NCBI GenBank assembly: GCA_938017685.1
Contig: CALIIL010000011.1
Span: 1-64,000 of the forward strand
DNA: 64,000 nt
Source: an uncultured Chitinophagaceae bacterium
GTDB lineage: Bacteria; Bacteroidota; Bacteroidia; Chitinophagales; Chitinophagaceae
Reading direction: 5' to 3'
This document shows positions 49,148 to 58,054 of this stretch, piece by piece. Position 1 is the first letter of the stretch. Every line of letters begins with the position of its first letter. Both the position numbers and the translations under genes were made by a program. Below the pieces are notes generated by a model. That model worked only from the letters and a program-made list of their open reading frames with translations. It was not told the DNA's origin and searched no databases.

Positions 49148-49495
49148 TTATTTGTTTTTTAGTTCTTTAATTTCCTTCCCTAAAGATTTTACCATATCTA
49201 CTATTGACTTAATGACTTCAGGATCAGAATAAAAATTATGTTGAATTTGATTTACGGAAGCTTTATCTGAAAAATGGCTATTAAAAATATTAAAAGCCGT
49301 CATTGGAATAAGCTCGAATACTGGAATGTCAAGGGCTTCAGCAGTTCGATTAATTTCATCCCAAGTTGGTGATTTTTTACCTCTTTCAATATCTGATAAG
49401 CGATGAGTGTCTATTTTAATTAAGTCAGCAAGTGTTGCTTGGTTAATATCTTTTTTCACACGTGCAACTTGTATTTTTTTACCTATAGATTCCAT
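49148..49495 (-). CDS. XRE-family helix-turn-helix regulator
   Basis: 'IGKKIQVARVKKDINQATLADLIKIDTHRLSDIERGKKSPTWDEINRTAEAL'. Confidence 0.88.
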   Translation of the reverse strand: MESIGKKIQVARVKKDINQATLADLIKIDTHRLSDIERGKKSPTWDEINRTAEALDIPVFELIPMTAFNIFNSHFSDKASVNQIQHNFYSDPEVIKSIVDMVKSLGKEIKELKNK

Positions 49496-49591
49496 ATAAT
49501 TTGTAAATATAGAATATAGTTTGGATGCGGAAATATTTTGTTTTCAAGAAGTTAATCGATATTTGTTTTGAACAAAGAAAATTGAAGATTT

Positions 49592-49996
49592 ATGAAAAAT
49601 ATGAAAATTTTCTTTGGTGTTTTGGTGTTGCTTTTTACTGGCGTTACAGTTAGCGCTAAGCATACACAAATTACCAAAGAAAATCAAGGTCCAGATGGCT
49701 TTAAGTATGTGCATGAATTTCACGACCAAGCATCAAATACTCTTTCTTGTAAGGAGCCTGGAACTAACTTGTGCGCTTGGCTGAAACATTCGGGAAGTAG
49801 TTATACAATAATTGGTAATGGAACCGATTATTTAGTCGATGATTTAGTAGCCTATGCCGAAGGGCAAATGGATCAAGGGCTTAATTCTGGCACTACAGTT
49901 TTTCCAGGTCAGGTTTTAGTAACATGGGAAACAACTGAACTTGGATATGTAATAACAATATTAAACGGAACTGATTTTCCAGAACATTTAAAATAA
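49592..49996 (+). CDS. Small secreted protein, CK[ED]PG family copy 1
   Basis: Signal peptide; paralogous to next two ORFs. Confidence 0.8.
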   Translation: MKNMKIFFGVLVLLFTGVTVSAKHTQITKENQGPDGFKYVHEFHDQASNTLSCKEPGTNLCAWLKHSGSSYTIIGNGTDYLVDDLVAYAEGQMDQGLNSGTTVFPGQVLVTWETTELGYVITILNGTDFPEHLK

Positions 49997-50001
49997 TAAA
50001 A

Positions 50002-50406
50002 ATGAAGAATATTAAAATTTTAATTTGTGCAATACTATTTATACTATCCTCTAATATTGCTAAAGCTAAGCATACACAAATAACCAAAGAAAATGGAGGT
50101 GCAAATGGGTATAAACATGTAACAGAAATTCGAAATGAAACATCAGATATTCTCAATTGTAAAGAACCTGGTTATTCGAGTTGCACATTCACTAAAGACA
50201 ATGGTCATGGACTTACCATCATAGGAAATGGAACCGATTATTTAGTAGAGTATTTAGTAGCCTATGCCGAAGAACAAATGAACCAAGGTGTTGCCTCTGG
50301 TATTACAGTTTTTCCAGGTCAGGTTTTAGTAACTTGGGAAACAACGGAATATGGGTATATAATAACAATATTAAACGGAGATGATTTTCCAGAACATTTA
50401 AAATAA
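50002..50406 (+). CDS. Small secreted protein, CK[ED]PG family copy 2
   Basis: Shares 'KHTQITKEN', 'IIGNGTDYLV..LVAYAE.QM.QG', 'TVFPGQVLVTWETTE.GY.ITILNG.DFPEHLK' with copy 1. Confidence 0.8.
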   Translation: MKNIKILICAILFILSSNIAKAKHTQITKENGGANGYKHVTEIRNETSDILNCKEPGYSSCTFTKDNGHGLTIIGNGTDYLVEYLVAYAEEQMNQGVASGITVFPGQVLVTWETTEYGYIITILNGDDFPEHLK

Positions 50407-50413
50407 AATAATT

Positions 50414-50806
50414 ATGAAAAGAATAAAAGAAATAGGAATGATTTTAGGGTGCTTATTTTTAATTGTCTCAAGCTCATATGCAAAAGAGGTTGTAATAGTA
50501 AAGAAAAATGAAGGTGCTGATGGTTTTAAGTATATCTACGAATGGTGCAATGGTTCATTTCATTCATTGTATTGCAAAGATCCTGGATATTCTAGCTGTT
50601 TTATTGGCAATCATGGAAATTTGGCTCATTATGGAGGCTATACAATGGATCAAGTGTATAGTATTGTTGAAGATGCAATAGCAATGGGTAATATACCAGG
50701 TAAGTTAATTCAAGAGAATGTTGTTATTACATGGCAATATTTAGAGGACGATGAGTTGCAAATTAAAATTTACACAGAATCTGATATACCTTTACAAATG
50801 CAGTAA
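50414..50806 (+). CDS. Small secreted protein, CK[ED]PG family copy 3 (divergent)
   Basis: 'NEGADGFKYIYEWCNGSFHSLYCKDPGYSSC' matches 'GGANGYKHVTEIRNETSDILNCKEPGYSSC' of copy 2. Confidence 0.75.
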   Translation: MKRIKEIGMILGCLFLIVSSSYAKEVVIVKKNEGADGFKYIYEWCNGSFHSLYCKDPGYSSCFIGNHGNLAHYGGYTMDQVYSIVEDAIAMGNIPGKLIQENVVITWQYLEDDELQIKIYTESDIPLQMQ

Positions 50807-50819
50807 CTTCAGTATTTAT

Positions 50820-52055
50820 ATGATCGCAAACCATAAATTAATACTATTTTTTATCACCATTATCATGAGTTCTTGCCAGGCGCAACAACTTTTTATTAGT
50901 AGTAACAAGATAAATACCAATATAAGTAGCACTATACCTGCTAATGAAATATATTACGATATAAATAATTCAAGTTTATTTTATCTACACAAGCCCAACA
51001 AGAATAAGTTAACAATATATAAATCGGCTTTAAAATCAACGAATAAAAGCCAATCAGATTCAGTAACGCTAGTCATTAATGATTATGATAATATAGTTGA
51101 TTTGGCGGTAAGTAATGATGAAAAGATTGCTTTGCTAACCTATGATAGTTTGTACATCTATAATAAATCCAGCTTGGAATACAAGAATGCTGTAACAGAT
51201 GTTACCAATGTCAAAATTATTAATGACAGCACACTTCTATTATATCAAGTTTATAATACCCATCCGCTGGATGGTTTTACAGGAGCAAAGCTTCAAGTGA
51301 TAAAAAAGAGAAATAATACCTATACAACAGGCGAGTCCAAATTGATGTTTTATGAGGGGATTCAATTCAGCCATAGGGTTAAACATTGGGTTGCAGTCGC
51401 AAATAATAAAATCTATCTAACCAAAACGCTCAGTCAAAAATCGATAGTAATGGATGTAGATTTGAATGTTCTCAAAGAAATACCTATAAAGAATAATTTT
51501 CAGAACAATAATATTCAATCGTATCTGGATAGCATAACTATGAGTAAACTAGCGATTGTGGATAGTATGTCCATGAACAAGGTTTCTACAAGAGAAATTG
51601 TAACTTATTTAAGAAGAAACAGAAGCTTTAGTGTTAAATCTTTTTACTATGATACCTTATTAAGTATCGATAGTTCAATTTTTAGGGTCGAAAAAGTTTT
51701 TGCATTTAAGCATTATCTAATCTATTCCAAGAAGTTTCCGAATGCTAGAGATGCGGAAAGAAAAATTGATATCTATGATCTAAAAAAACATAAGAGAGTT
51801 ATAACAGATAAATATTTTTCATTAAATCGAGATCCTATAAAATCAGAGCAAGACTTAGTTCCATTAGGACTTTCGTATAGTAATAAAATTGCCTATAACT
51901 CAGATGGATTATTGGTACAATATTCAGGTCAATCATACATACCAAATAAAATTAAATATCCAATATCGAGAGAAGATTTAAAAAAACAATTGAACAACTA
52001 CTACTTGGACCATGACGGAACAGGTACTTTCTTTGTTTATAGCATTAATCCATGA
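50820..52055 (+). CDS. Uncharacterised lipoprotein, possibly beta-propeller-like
   Basis: Start adjusted to MIANHKL; lipobox 'IIMSSCQAQ'; blade-like repeats of short beta segments. Confidence 0.65.
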   Translation: MIANHKLILFFITIIMSSCQAQQLFISSNKINTNISSTIPANEIYYDINNSSLFYLHKPNKNKLTIYKSALKSTNKSQSDSVTLVINDYDNIVDLAVSNDEKIALLTYDSLYIYNKSSLEYKNAVTDVTNVKIINDSTLLLYQVYNTHPLDGFTGAKLQVIKKRNNTYTTGESKLMFYEGIQFSHRVKHWVAVANNKIYLTKTLSQKSIVMDVDLNVLKEIPIKNNFQNNNIQSYLDSITMSKLAIVDSMSMNKVSTREIVTYLRRNRSFSVKSFYYDTLLSIDSSIFRVEKVFAFKHYLIYSKKFPNARDAERKIDIYDLKKHKRVITDKYFSLNRDPIKSEQDLVPLGLSYSNKIAYNSDGLLVQYSGQSYIPNKIKYPISREDLKKQLNNYYLDHDGTGTFFVYSINP

Positions 52056-52510
52056 TTAGAGTAATCTTTATTTTATTGTTTATGAATTTCGGCGCCGAAG
52101 CGCAAGACTATGACCTTGATAATTTACGTACAATAAGAAATGAACCAGTCACTTATGATAGTGATAAAAGCAATATAATAATTACAACTACAAATAAAAT
52201 TTGTTATAACTGCCTCTTGCAATTGGACAGCACTATGACTATTGATACAAATAGTCATAGTCTATATTTGGTAATGGTTGCCAAAGAATATAATGTTCTC
52301 AGCATAAAACAATTTAAGCGTATGGTTGCTAAAGCCTTTACGAAAAATAGTCCGTACATAAACATATTAGTGAATATAGATGCTAAAAATATCAATATTC
52401 TCTCGCCCTTCATGCACTATCAAGCACTTAATAGGAAATTAGTCTATTTATCCTATGAGTGTTTATTTCAAAAAAATAGAGTATACTCGTTAAAAGAGAT
52501 TTTGAGATAA
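52052..52510 (+). CDS. Small secreted CxxC protein, possibly redox/thioredoxin-like
   Basis: Signal peptide and 'NIIITTTNKICYNCLLQLDSTM'; ATGA overlap with upstream gene. Confidence 0.55.
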   Translation: MIRVIFILLFMNFGAEAQDYDLDNLRTIRNEPVTYDSDKSNIIITTTNKICYNCLLQLDSTMTIDTNSHSLYLVMVAKEYNVLSIKQFKRMVAKAFTKNSPYINILVNIDAKNINILSPFMHYQALNRKLVYLSYECLFQKNRVYSLKEILR

Positions 52511-52787
52511 AACATATTAAAAAAATTGGTGATGTGAAAGAAACCCATCATCAACAAGCCTTTCCGACGTCAGAAAGGTTCATCTATCAGTCGGAAATCT
52601 GTCCATACAGATCCGTGAATATTAGAAAAGCAAGTCCAGGCGAGGTTAGTCCAAATAATTTGCCACCACCCGTTCCATATTTCACTAATTTCTACAAAGA
52701 TGGTAAGCGTGTGGAACAGGAATAATTGAGGTTGAATCTGTTTACAACAAATTATTAAGATTAGCATTTAACTCAGTATGCTTGAAT

Positions 52788-52795
52788 TATATTTG
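52788..52795 (+). promoter_or_regulatory. Putative -7 element TATATTTG upstream of dnaN
   Basis: TATATTTG 17 nt before ATG 52813. Confidence 0.5.
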
Positions 52796-52812
52796 TCCCA
52801 AACTAAGAAAAA

Positions 52813-53928
52813 ATGAAATTTATAGTATCCTCGGGAACCTTGCACAAGAACTTACAAAACATTGTAGGTATTATTGGTACGAACAATGTATTGCCAATAC
52901 TCGAAGATTTTAAGTTTGATATAGATAGCGATAAACTAACTATCTCAGCCACTGATTTAGAGACCTTTATGAAGGTAGAAGTTGAGCCAAGTTCTGCTGA
53001 AGGTAAAGGAAGCATTTGTATTCCTGCCAAGGTATTGATGGAGTACTTGAAAAACTTAAGTGAGCAACCAATAACGTTCGAAATCAAAGACGATTTTGGT
53101 ATAGACATTACAAGTGGTAGTGGTAAGAGTAAAATGGTTGGAGAGGATGTAAAGAACTTCCCGCCGGAGCCTAAGACAGGTGGTTTATCTTCATTTACAA
53201 TGCCAGCTGCTGAGTTAAGTGATGCGATTGCTAAGACATTGATTGCAGTTAGTCAAGACGATATGCGCCCAGCAATGAGTGGTGTATTTTTTGATATTGC
53301 TAAGGATAGCGTAACCTTCGTATCTACCGATGCGCACCGTTTAATCCGTTGTATTAAAACAGGGGTTGGAAGTGCAGAAGCAGGAAGTTTTATTGTTCCT
53401 AAAAAATCATTGAACCAATTAAAGAACACATTGCACTCAGCAACAGAAGTAACAATATCTTACGACGAAAGTGTAATCATGGTTGAAGGTGAAAAGCTTT
53501 TGATGATGTCTCGCTTAATTGATGCTAAGTTCCCAGATTATAAAGCAGTAATTCCTGCTAACAGTCCATTTAAATTAACGGTTTCAAAAGCTGAATTTTT
53601 AAGCAGCTTGCGTCGTGTAAGTGTATTTGCCAATAAGACTACTAATCAAGTAGAGCTAAATATTAAAGGTTCTAGCTTAGAGTTAAAATCTAATGACTTG
53701 GATTACTCTTATGAGGGTGACGAAAAAATGAATTGTAACTACGAAGGTGATGATATGAAAATTGCTTTCAATGCGAAGTTCTTAGTTGAGATGCTACCAT
53801 TAATCGAGGATGAAGAAATTCTAATGGAGTTAAGTCAGCCGGCTCGCCCAGGAATTATTAAACCTATTGAGGAAAAAGAGAATGAGGATTTACTTATGCT
53901 CGTTATGCCTTTGATGATTAATAACTAG
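52813..53928 (+). CDS. dnaN: DNA polymerase III beta sliding clamp
   Basis: 'MKFIVSSGTLHKNLQNIVGIIGTNNVLPILEDF', 'PAMSGVFFD', 'FVSTDAHRLIR', C-terminal 'LLMLVMPLMINN'. Confidence 0.95.
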   Translation: MKFIVSSGTLHKNLQNIVGIIGTNNVLPILEDFKFDIDSDKLTISATDLETFMKVEVEPSSAEGKGSICIPAKVLMEYLKNLSEQPITFEIKDDFGIDITSGSGKSKMVGEDVKNFPPEPKTGGLSSFTMPAAELSDAIAKTLIAVSQDDMRPAMSGVFFDIAKDSVTFVSTDAHRLIRCIKTGVGSAEAGSFIVPKKSLNQLKNTLHSATEVTISYDESVIMVEGEKLLMMSRLIDAKFPDYKAVIPANSPFKLTVSKAEFLSSLRRVSVFANKTTNQVELNIKGSSLELKSNDLDYSYEGDEKMNCNYEGDDMKIAFNAKFLVEMLPLIEDEEILMELSQPARPGIIKPIEEKENEDLLMLVMPLMINN

Positions 53929-54392
53929 GATTTACTTCCTAGTTTTTTCATTGCTTCTATTAATTTATCGTTGTTAAACCCTTTGTGTAATTCTGTTAGC
54001 ACTAATCTGTTTTTATGATTACTAGGCAGGTCGTTTAATGACTTGTCATCATCAAGGATTAGAAAATTACTTATGTTTCTATCTTTAATAAATTGGAGTA
54101 GTTCTTCTTTCCTATTTTTACAATTTTTGTAAATGGGGATGAACTCTTTAATCGGGTTGGTTATTTTCCTATGTTCAAATATTTGATTAAAGTCATGAAT
54201 AGATTTAGATGTTCTGCGAGACGAACTTAGGAATATTTCGCAGGTCCAACTATCCAATAACTTGTTTAGATGAGTGATGCAGTTTTCATTGAATTTGGAA
54301 TAGCCATCTGTATCTATTTCATCTGGTTTCCAATTAGGAGTTGTGATTAATACACCATCTAAATCCAAAATAATTGTAAGTAAAGTTTTCAA
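53925..54392 (-). CDS. HAD-like phosphatase-domain protein
   Basis: 'TIILDLDGVLITTPNW', 'IFLSSSRR', 'NFLILDDDKSL'. Confidence 0.7.
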   Translation of the reverse strand: MKTLLTIILDLDGVLITTPNWKPDEIDTDGYSKFNENCITHLNKLLDSWTCEIFLSSSRRTSKSIHDFNQIFEHRKITNPIKEFIPIYKNCKNRKEELLQFIKDRNISNFLILDDDKSLNDLPSNHKNRLVLTELHKGFNNDKLIEAMKKLGSKS

Positions 54393-54404
54393 AGTTTACA
54401 GCAA

Positions 54405-56081
54405 TTACTTCCCAGATAATAACTTATTGTAAGCCTGCGTGTCATTCAGTATTTCTACTGCTTTGGCCAATTCTTTGTCGTCAATCAATCCATTCTCAAA
54501 CTTACCTCGTTGGTAATAATAGCGAGATACAATTTCGTTTTGTAAAGACATTTTGATCTGTTTTTTATTCTTGACTAAATCTTGTTCCTTATCATGAGAT
54601 AAAGCATTTTTCAAGCCTTCATAATCACTTTTTACACTCGCAAAGTATTGTTCTTTCTCAGCTGCTTTTTTAAATTTTTCTAACGCTTTCTCGGCATTTG
54701 TCTTGTACGAATAGTCTTTGCCTTTGAGCCATGTTCTAAAGTCTTCAAAGTCTGCATCAGTTAATTCAAACTGACTAGCGGATGCTATGCTCGGATGTTT
54801 TTTGACATATTCAATAGCGTAGTCAAAGATGTAATATTTTCTAAATAGGGTGGGAATTATAGGTCCCGCTTTTTCTCTTTCTACTTTTACATCAGGCTCT
54901 ACGCCACCTCCGTCAAATACAGTGCGACCATTCTTAGTTTTAAATTTTGTCTTTAAGCTATCCGCTATTTTACCAAGACTTCCATCTTCTTTTCTATTGC
55001 TGTAATCTATCGCTTGTATGCAACGACCACTTGGAGTGTAGTACTTGGCTGTAGTTACTTTAAGTTTGGAATTGTAGCTCAAAGATTTAGTCGTTTGTAC
55101 CAATCCTTTACCAAAGCTTTTTTGTCCAATAACGACACCTCTATCCAAATCTTGTAATGTGCCTGATACAATTTCAGAAGCCGAAGCACTGCGGTTATTT
55201 ATCAATATTGTTACCGGAATATTTTCGTCCCAAGCAGGTCGAGATGTTCTAAAATCTTTATCCCAATCCTTTGCTTTTCCTTTAGTAGAAACGACTAACT
55301 GATTTTTTCCTACAAAGAGGTTACAAATATTTACTGACTCGTCTAACAGACCACCGGGGTTTCCTCTTAGGTCTAGAACAATACCTTTCATATTTGGTTT
55401 TACTTTCTTTAAGCTGTCTAAATTTTTGAGTAATAGGTTACTACATTTTTGGGTAAACTGTGTTAAGCGCGCATAGGCAATATTCTTATTCTCGCCCACA
55501 AAACCTGCGAAGGGTACACTGGTTACTTTAATTTGTCCGCGTGTGATTGTTTTAATACTTTCTGCTTTTGTAAATGCGTCTTTGATGGTAAGTTTCACTT
55601 TAGTGCCTGGTGACCCTTTCAAGAAATCACTAACATCCGACACTGATTTTCCTGCTGTGCTATTCCCGTCTATGGCAATAATTAAGTCTCCTGCTTTTAA
55701 GCCAGCTTTTTGTGTTGGGCTATTTTCATAGGGTTCATCAATGGCTACAAAGCCATCTTTTTGTATAACTGTTGAGCCAATTCCGCCATAGCTTCCCGTT
55801 GTTTGGAAGCGGTAGTTTTGTATATCATCTTCAGTAATATAATTGGTATAAGGATCGAGCTCTGCAAGCATGGCGTCAATGCCAGTCTTCATAGCTTTAC
55901 CTGGTTCAATAGGGTCAACATATGACTCGTTAAGCTCTTTGAATAAGCTAGCAAAAACTTCTAAGTTTTTAGAAATCTCAAAATAATTATCACTGGCTTG
56001 CTGCGCTTTTAATGGCTGAAAGGTTACAAGTGTTATGGCTAATAATATAAATAGTGCGCGGAGGTTTTTTGACATCTTCAT
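54405..56081 (-). CDS. ctpA: S41 C-terminal processing peptidase
   Basis: PDZ 'GSYGGIGSTVIQKDGFVAIDEPYENSPTQKAGLKAGDLIIAIDG', catalytic 'LINNRSASASEIVSGTLQD', 'VIGQKSFGKGLVQ'. Confidence 0.93.
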   Translation of the reverse strand: MKMSKNLRALFILLAITLVTFQPLKAQQASDNYFEISKNLEVFASLFKELNESYVDPIEPGKAMKTGIDAMLAELDPYTNYITEDDIQNYRFQTTGSYGGIGSTVIQKDGFVAIDEPYENSPTQKAGLKAGDLIIAIDGNSTAGKSVSDVSDFLKGSPGTKVKLTIKDAFTKAESIKTITRGQIKVTSVPFAGFVGENKNIAYARLTQFTQKCSNLLLKNLDSLKKVKPNMKGIVLDLRGNPGGLLDESVNICNLFVGKNQLVVSTKGKAKDWDKDFRTSRPAWDENIPVTILINNRSASASEIVSGTLQDLDRGVVIGQKSFGKGLVQTTKSLSYNSKLKVTTAKYYTPSGRCIQAIDYSNRKEDGSLGKIADSLKTKFKTKNGRTVFDGGGVEPDVKVEREKAGPIIPTLFRKYYIFDYAIEYVKKHPSIASASQFELTDADFEDFRTWLKGKDYSYKTNAEKALEKFKKAAEKEQYFASVKSDYEGLKNALSHDKEQDLVKNKKQIKMSLQNEIVSRYYYQRGKFENGLIDDKELAKAVEILNDTQAYNKLLSGK

Positions 56082-56161
56082 TCGTCTACAATCTTTACCT
56101 GCAATTTAAATGATTATTTATAGATAGACTAAAGTGCCATTCACAGCATTGTGTTAAAAAG

Positions 56162-56374
56162 CTATGGTACAGGATCGTAGCCATGGCTGCCCCAAGGAGC
56201 GCACCGTGCGATTCTCTTAATGGCTAGCCAAGTGCCTCGCGCTGTGCCATGCTTCTTAATGGCTTGTACGGTATACTCGCTGCAGCTCGGTGTGTACCTG
56301 CATTTTCCTGGTCCTAATAATGGAGATATGGAATATTGGTAGATCTGAATTAGAAATAATAAAATCTTAGACAT
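56162..56374 (-). CDS. yidD: Membrane protein insertion efficiency factor YidD
   Basis: '[56 protein letters not shown]'. Confidence 0.97.
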   Translation of the reverse strand: MSKILLFLIQIYQYSISPLLGPGKCRYTPSCSEYTVQAIKKHGTARGTWLAIKRIARCAPWGSHGYDPVP

Positions 56375-56738
56375 GACTCGCTTTTTTAAAAGCTTTATAA
56401 AGTGCTTTTTGCAATTCGTTTAAAGGTAATAATTCTTTACCGCTATATATAACCATAATATGCCACGACTGTTTGGGATTGAATAAGGCTTGCAGCTCAT
56501 CTTTCTGTAATCGATAAGCTTCCTTGCACAAGCGTTTTATTCTATTGCGTTGTACAGCTTTAGGGTATTTCTTTTTTGGGGCTGCAAATCCTACTTTAAT
56601 ATTATTCAGTTCTTTCTTGTCCGTAGCTAAAACTAGTAACTGAATAGGTGCAACAAAAAACGCTTTTCCTTTTGAGAAAAGCGTTTGAATATCTTGCTTA
56701 TTGCTTAGCTTCTCTCTTTTATTTAGAGAGTATAGCAT
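56367..56738 (-). CDS. rnpA: Ribonuclease P protein component
   Basis: '[21 protein letters not shown]', '[29 protein letters not shown]'. Confidence 0.95.
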   Translation of the reverse strand: MLYSLNKREKLSNKQDIQTLFSKGKAFFVAPIQLLVLATDKKELNNIKVGFAAPKKKYPKAVQRNRIKRLCKEAYRLQKDELQALFNPKQSWHIMVIYSGKELLPLNELQKALYKAFKKASHV

Positions 56739-56741
56739 AGC

Positions 56742-56897
56742 TTACTTAACTGTCTTTTTATCAGAAACGGTCAATTTATGACGTCCCTTTTTTCTGCGAT
56801 TCGCAAGTACCGTACGGCCACCTGGCGACTTCATGCGCTTGCGAAAACCATGTGTGGTATTTCTCTTTCTTCTACTCGGTTGGTATGTACGCTTCAT
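56742..56897 (-). CDS. rpmH: 50S ribosomal protein L34 (absent from the ORF track)
   Basis: Minus-strand translation [51 protein letters not shown]. Confidence 0.97.
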   Translation of the reverse strand: MKRTYQPSRRKRNTTHGFRKRMKSPGGRTVLANRRKKGRHKLTVSDKKTVK

Positions 56898-56955
56898 AAT
56901 GAATTATTTTTAAAGGATGGCAAAGGTATATTGAAGTTCAGAAACTGCCAAAGTT

Positions 56956-57483
56956 TTAAGGCGTTTCATATTTATAACCTACATAAGTAGTTTTGGACTG
57001 TGTACTGTTTAATGGGTCGTTCTTAAATAAGGTAATTGTAATGACATCGTTATTTAGACTCCCATTACCTACAAATGCAGCACTACCAACGGTTTGTTCG
57101 GTTATATTAACCATATTGCCCGTTACTTTGGCTTCCCAACCATCAAAACTAGCTGTATCTCTAATTGATACAAATTTTATTAAGTTACGTACTTGTGGGT
57201 CTGCTGTTACGCGTATTGTATCATCATTATCATAAATAATAGTGTTGTCTATCAACTCCGTGCGAATAACGGCATAATGGCTTTCAAATTTTTGGTTGGC
57301 CGGTGTGGTACAACTATCACCTTCCCAAGAGTCTATACATACACACTCTCCATCCATGCAAAGACCGTTGTGCTCGCATACAATGTCTCTTGCCTTACAA
57401 GCGTTATATTGACAGCTACTAAGGCTTAATAAGCCTGCACCTGCTACAAATAATAGTATAATAAGAATATATTTTTTAGTCAT
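56956..57483 (-). CDS. Lipoprotein with EGF-like module
   Basis: Lipobox 'LSLSSCQYN'; 'CKARDIVCEHNGLCMDGECVCIDSWEGDSC'. Confidence 0.8.
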   Translation of the reverse strand: MTKKYILIILLFVAGAGLLSLSSCQYNACKARDIVCEHNGLCMDGECVCIDSWEGDSCTTPANQKFESHYAVIRTELIDNTIIYDNDDTIRVTADPQVRNLIKFVSIRDTASFDGWEAKVTGNMVNITEQTVGSAAFVGNGSLNNDVITITLFKNDPLNSTQSKTTYVGYKYETP

Positions 57484-57494
57484 GTATTGAGTTA

Positions 57495-58016
57495 TTATTG
57501 ATCTTGAAAACGTTCACCGTTGAAATCACATGAGAATTTATTTGGACCGTCCTCATCTTCGGTTAAGTAGAGCACGACAAACTCGCCATTTACATAGCCA
57601 TTACCGCTATAAGTCGTTCCATTGATACTCTGCTCAGCAATGGTTAAGTTTATGCCCTCAACCGTTCCAATAATGCTTATCCCTTGATCAAATAAGTTAT
57701 AAATATCAACTTCGTTAGGTGCTACACCCGGGTTGATAATAAAGCTGCGCGCTGAAGGTAGTCCGCCATTACAGCGATAGGTACCATCCCAAGTACCAAT
57801 AAATTTTTCGTAAGCTTTGAATTGGCATAGTGGACCATCAAATCCATCGGCACATACGCACCTGCCATCTCTACAAATTCCATTGTTCTTACATACAATA
57901 TCCGAGCAAGGATCATTGCATGATACAAGAGATGTGGATAACGCTAAAAGCATAAACCCAATAACACTAACAAATACGGCTTTCCATGATTTCATGCGAT
58001 AAAGAATTATTAACAA
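57495..58016 (-). CDS. Lipoprotein with EGF-like module (paralog)
   Basis: 'LSTSLVSCNDPCSDIVCKNNGICRDGRCVCADGFDGPLCQFKAYEKFIGTWDGTY'. Confidence 0.8.
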   Translation of the reverse strand: MLIILYRMKSWKAVFVSVIGFMLLALSTSLVSCNDPCSDIVCKNNGICRDGRCVCADGFDGPLCQFKAYEKFIGTWDGTYRCNGGLPSARSFIINPGVAPNEVDIYNLFDQGISIIGTVEGINLTIAEQSINGTTYSGNGYVNGEFVVLYLTEDEDGPNKFSCDFNGERFQDQ

Positions 58017-58054
58017 ACATAATAAATCCTATCTAATTAAAAGGCATGATGGGG

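Noticed and set aside
50414-52510. CRISPR, toxin-antitoxin or phage-defence system next to the XRE regulator
   Set aside because: No Cas, nuclease or toxin motifs; downstream genes are secreted proteins and the repeats are coding duplications.
52534-52725. 63-aa ORF before dnaN
   Set aside because: GTG start, no signal or recognisable family, overlaps two hairpin structures; kept only as part of the structured-region finding.
57929-57945. Exact DnaA-box-like TGTGGATAA near rpmH/dnaN
   Set aside because: Single 9-mer inside a coding sequence; expected by chance in 64 kb and not clustered, so no oriC call.
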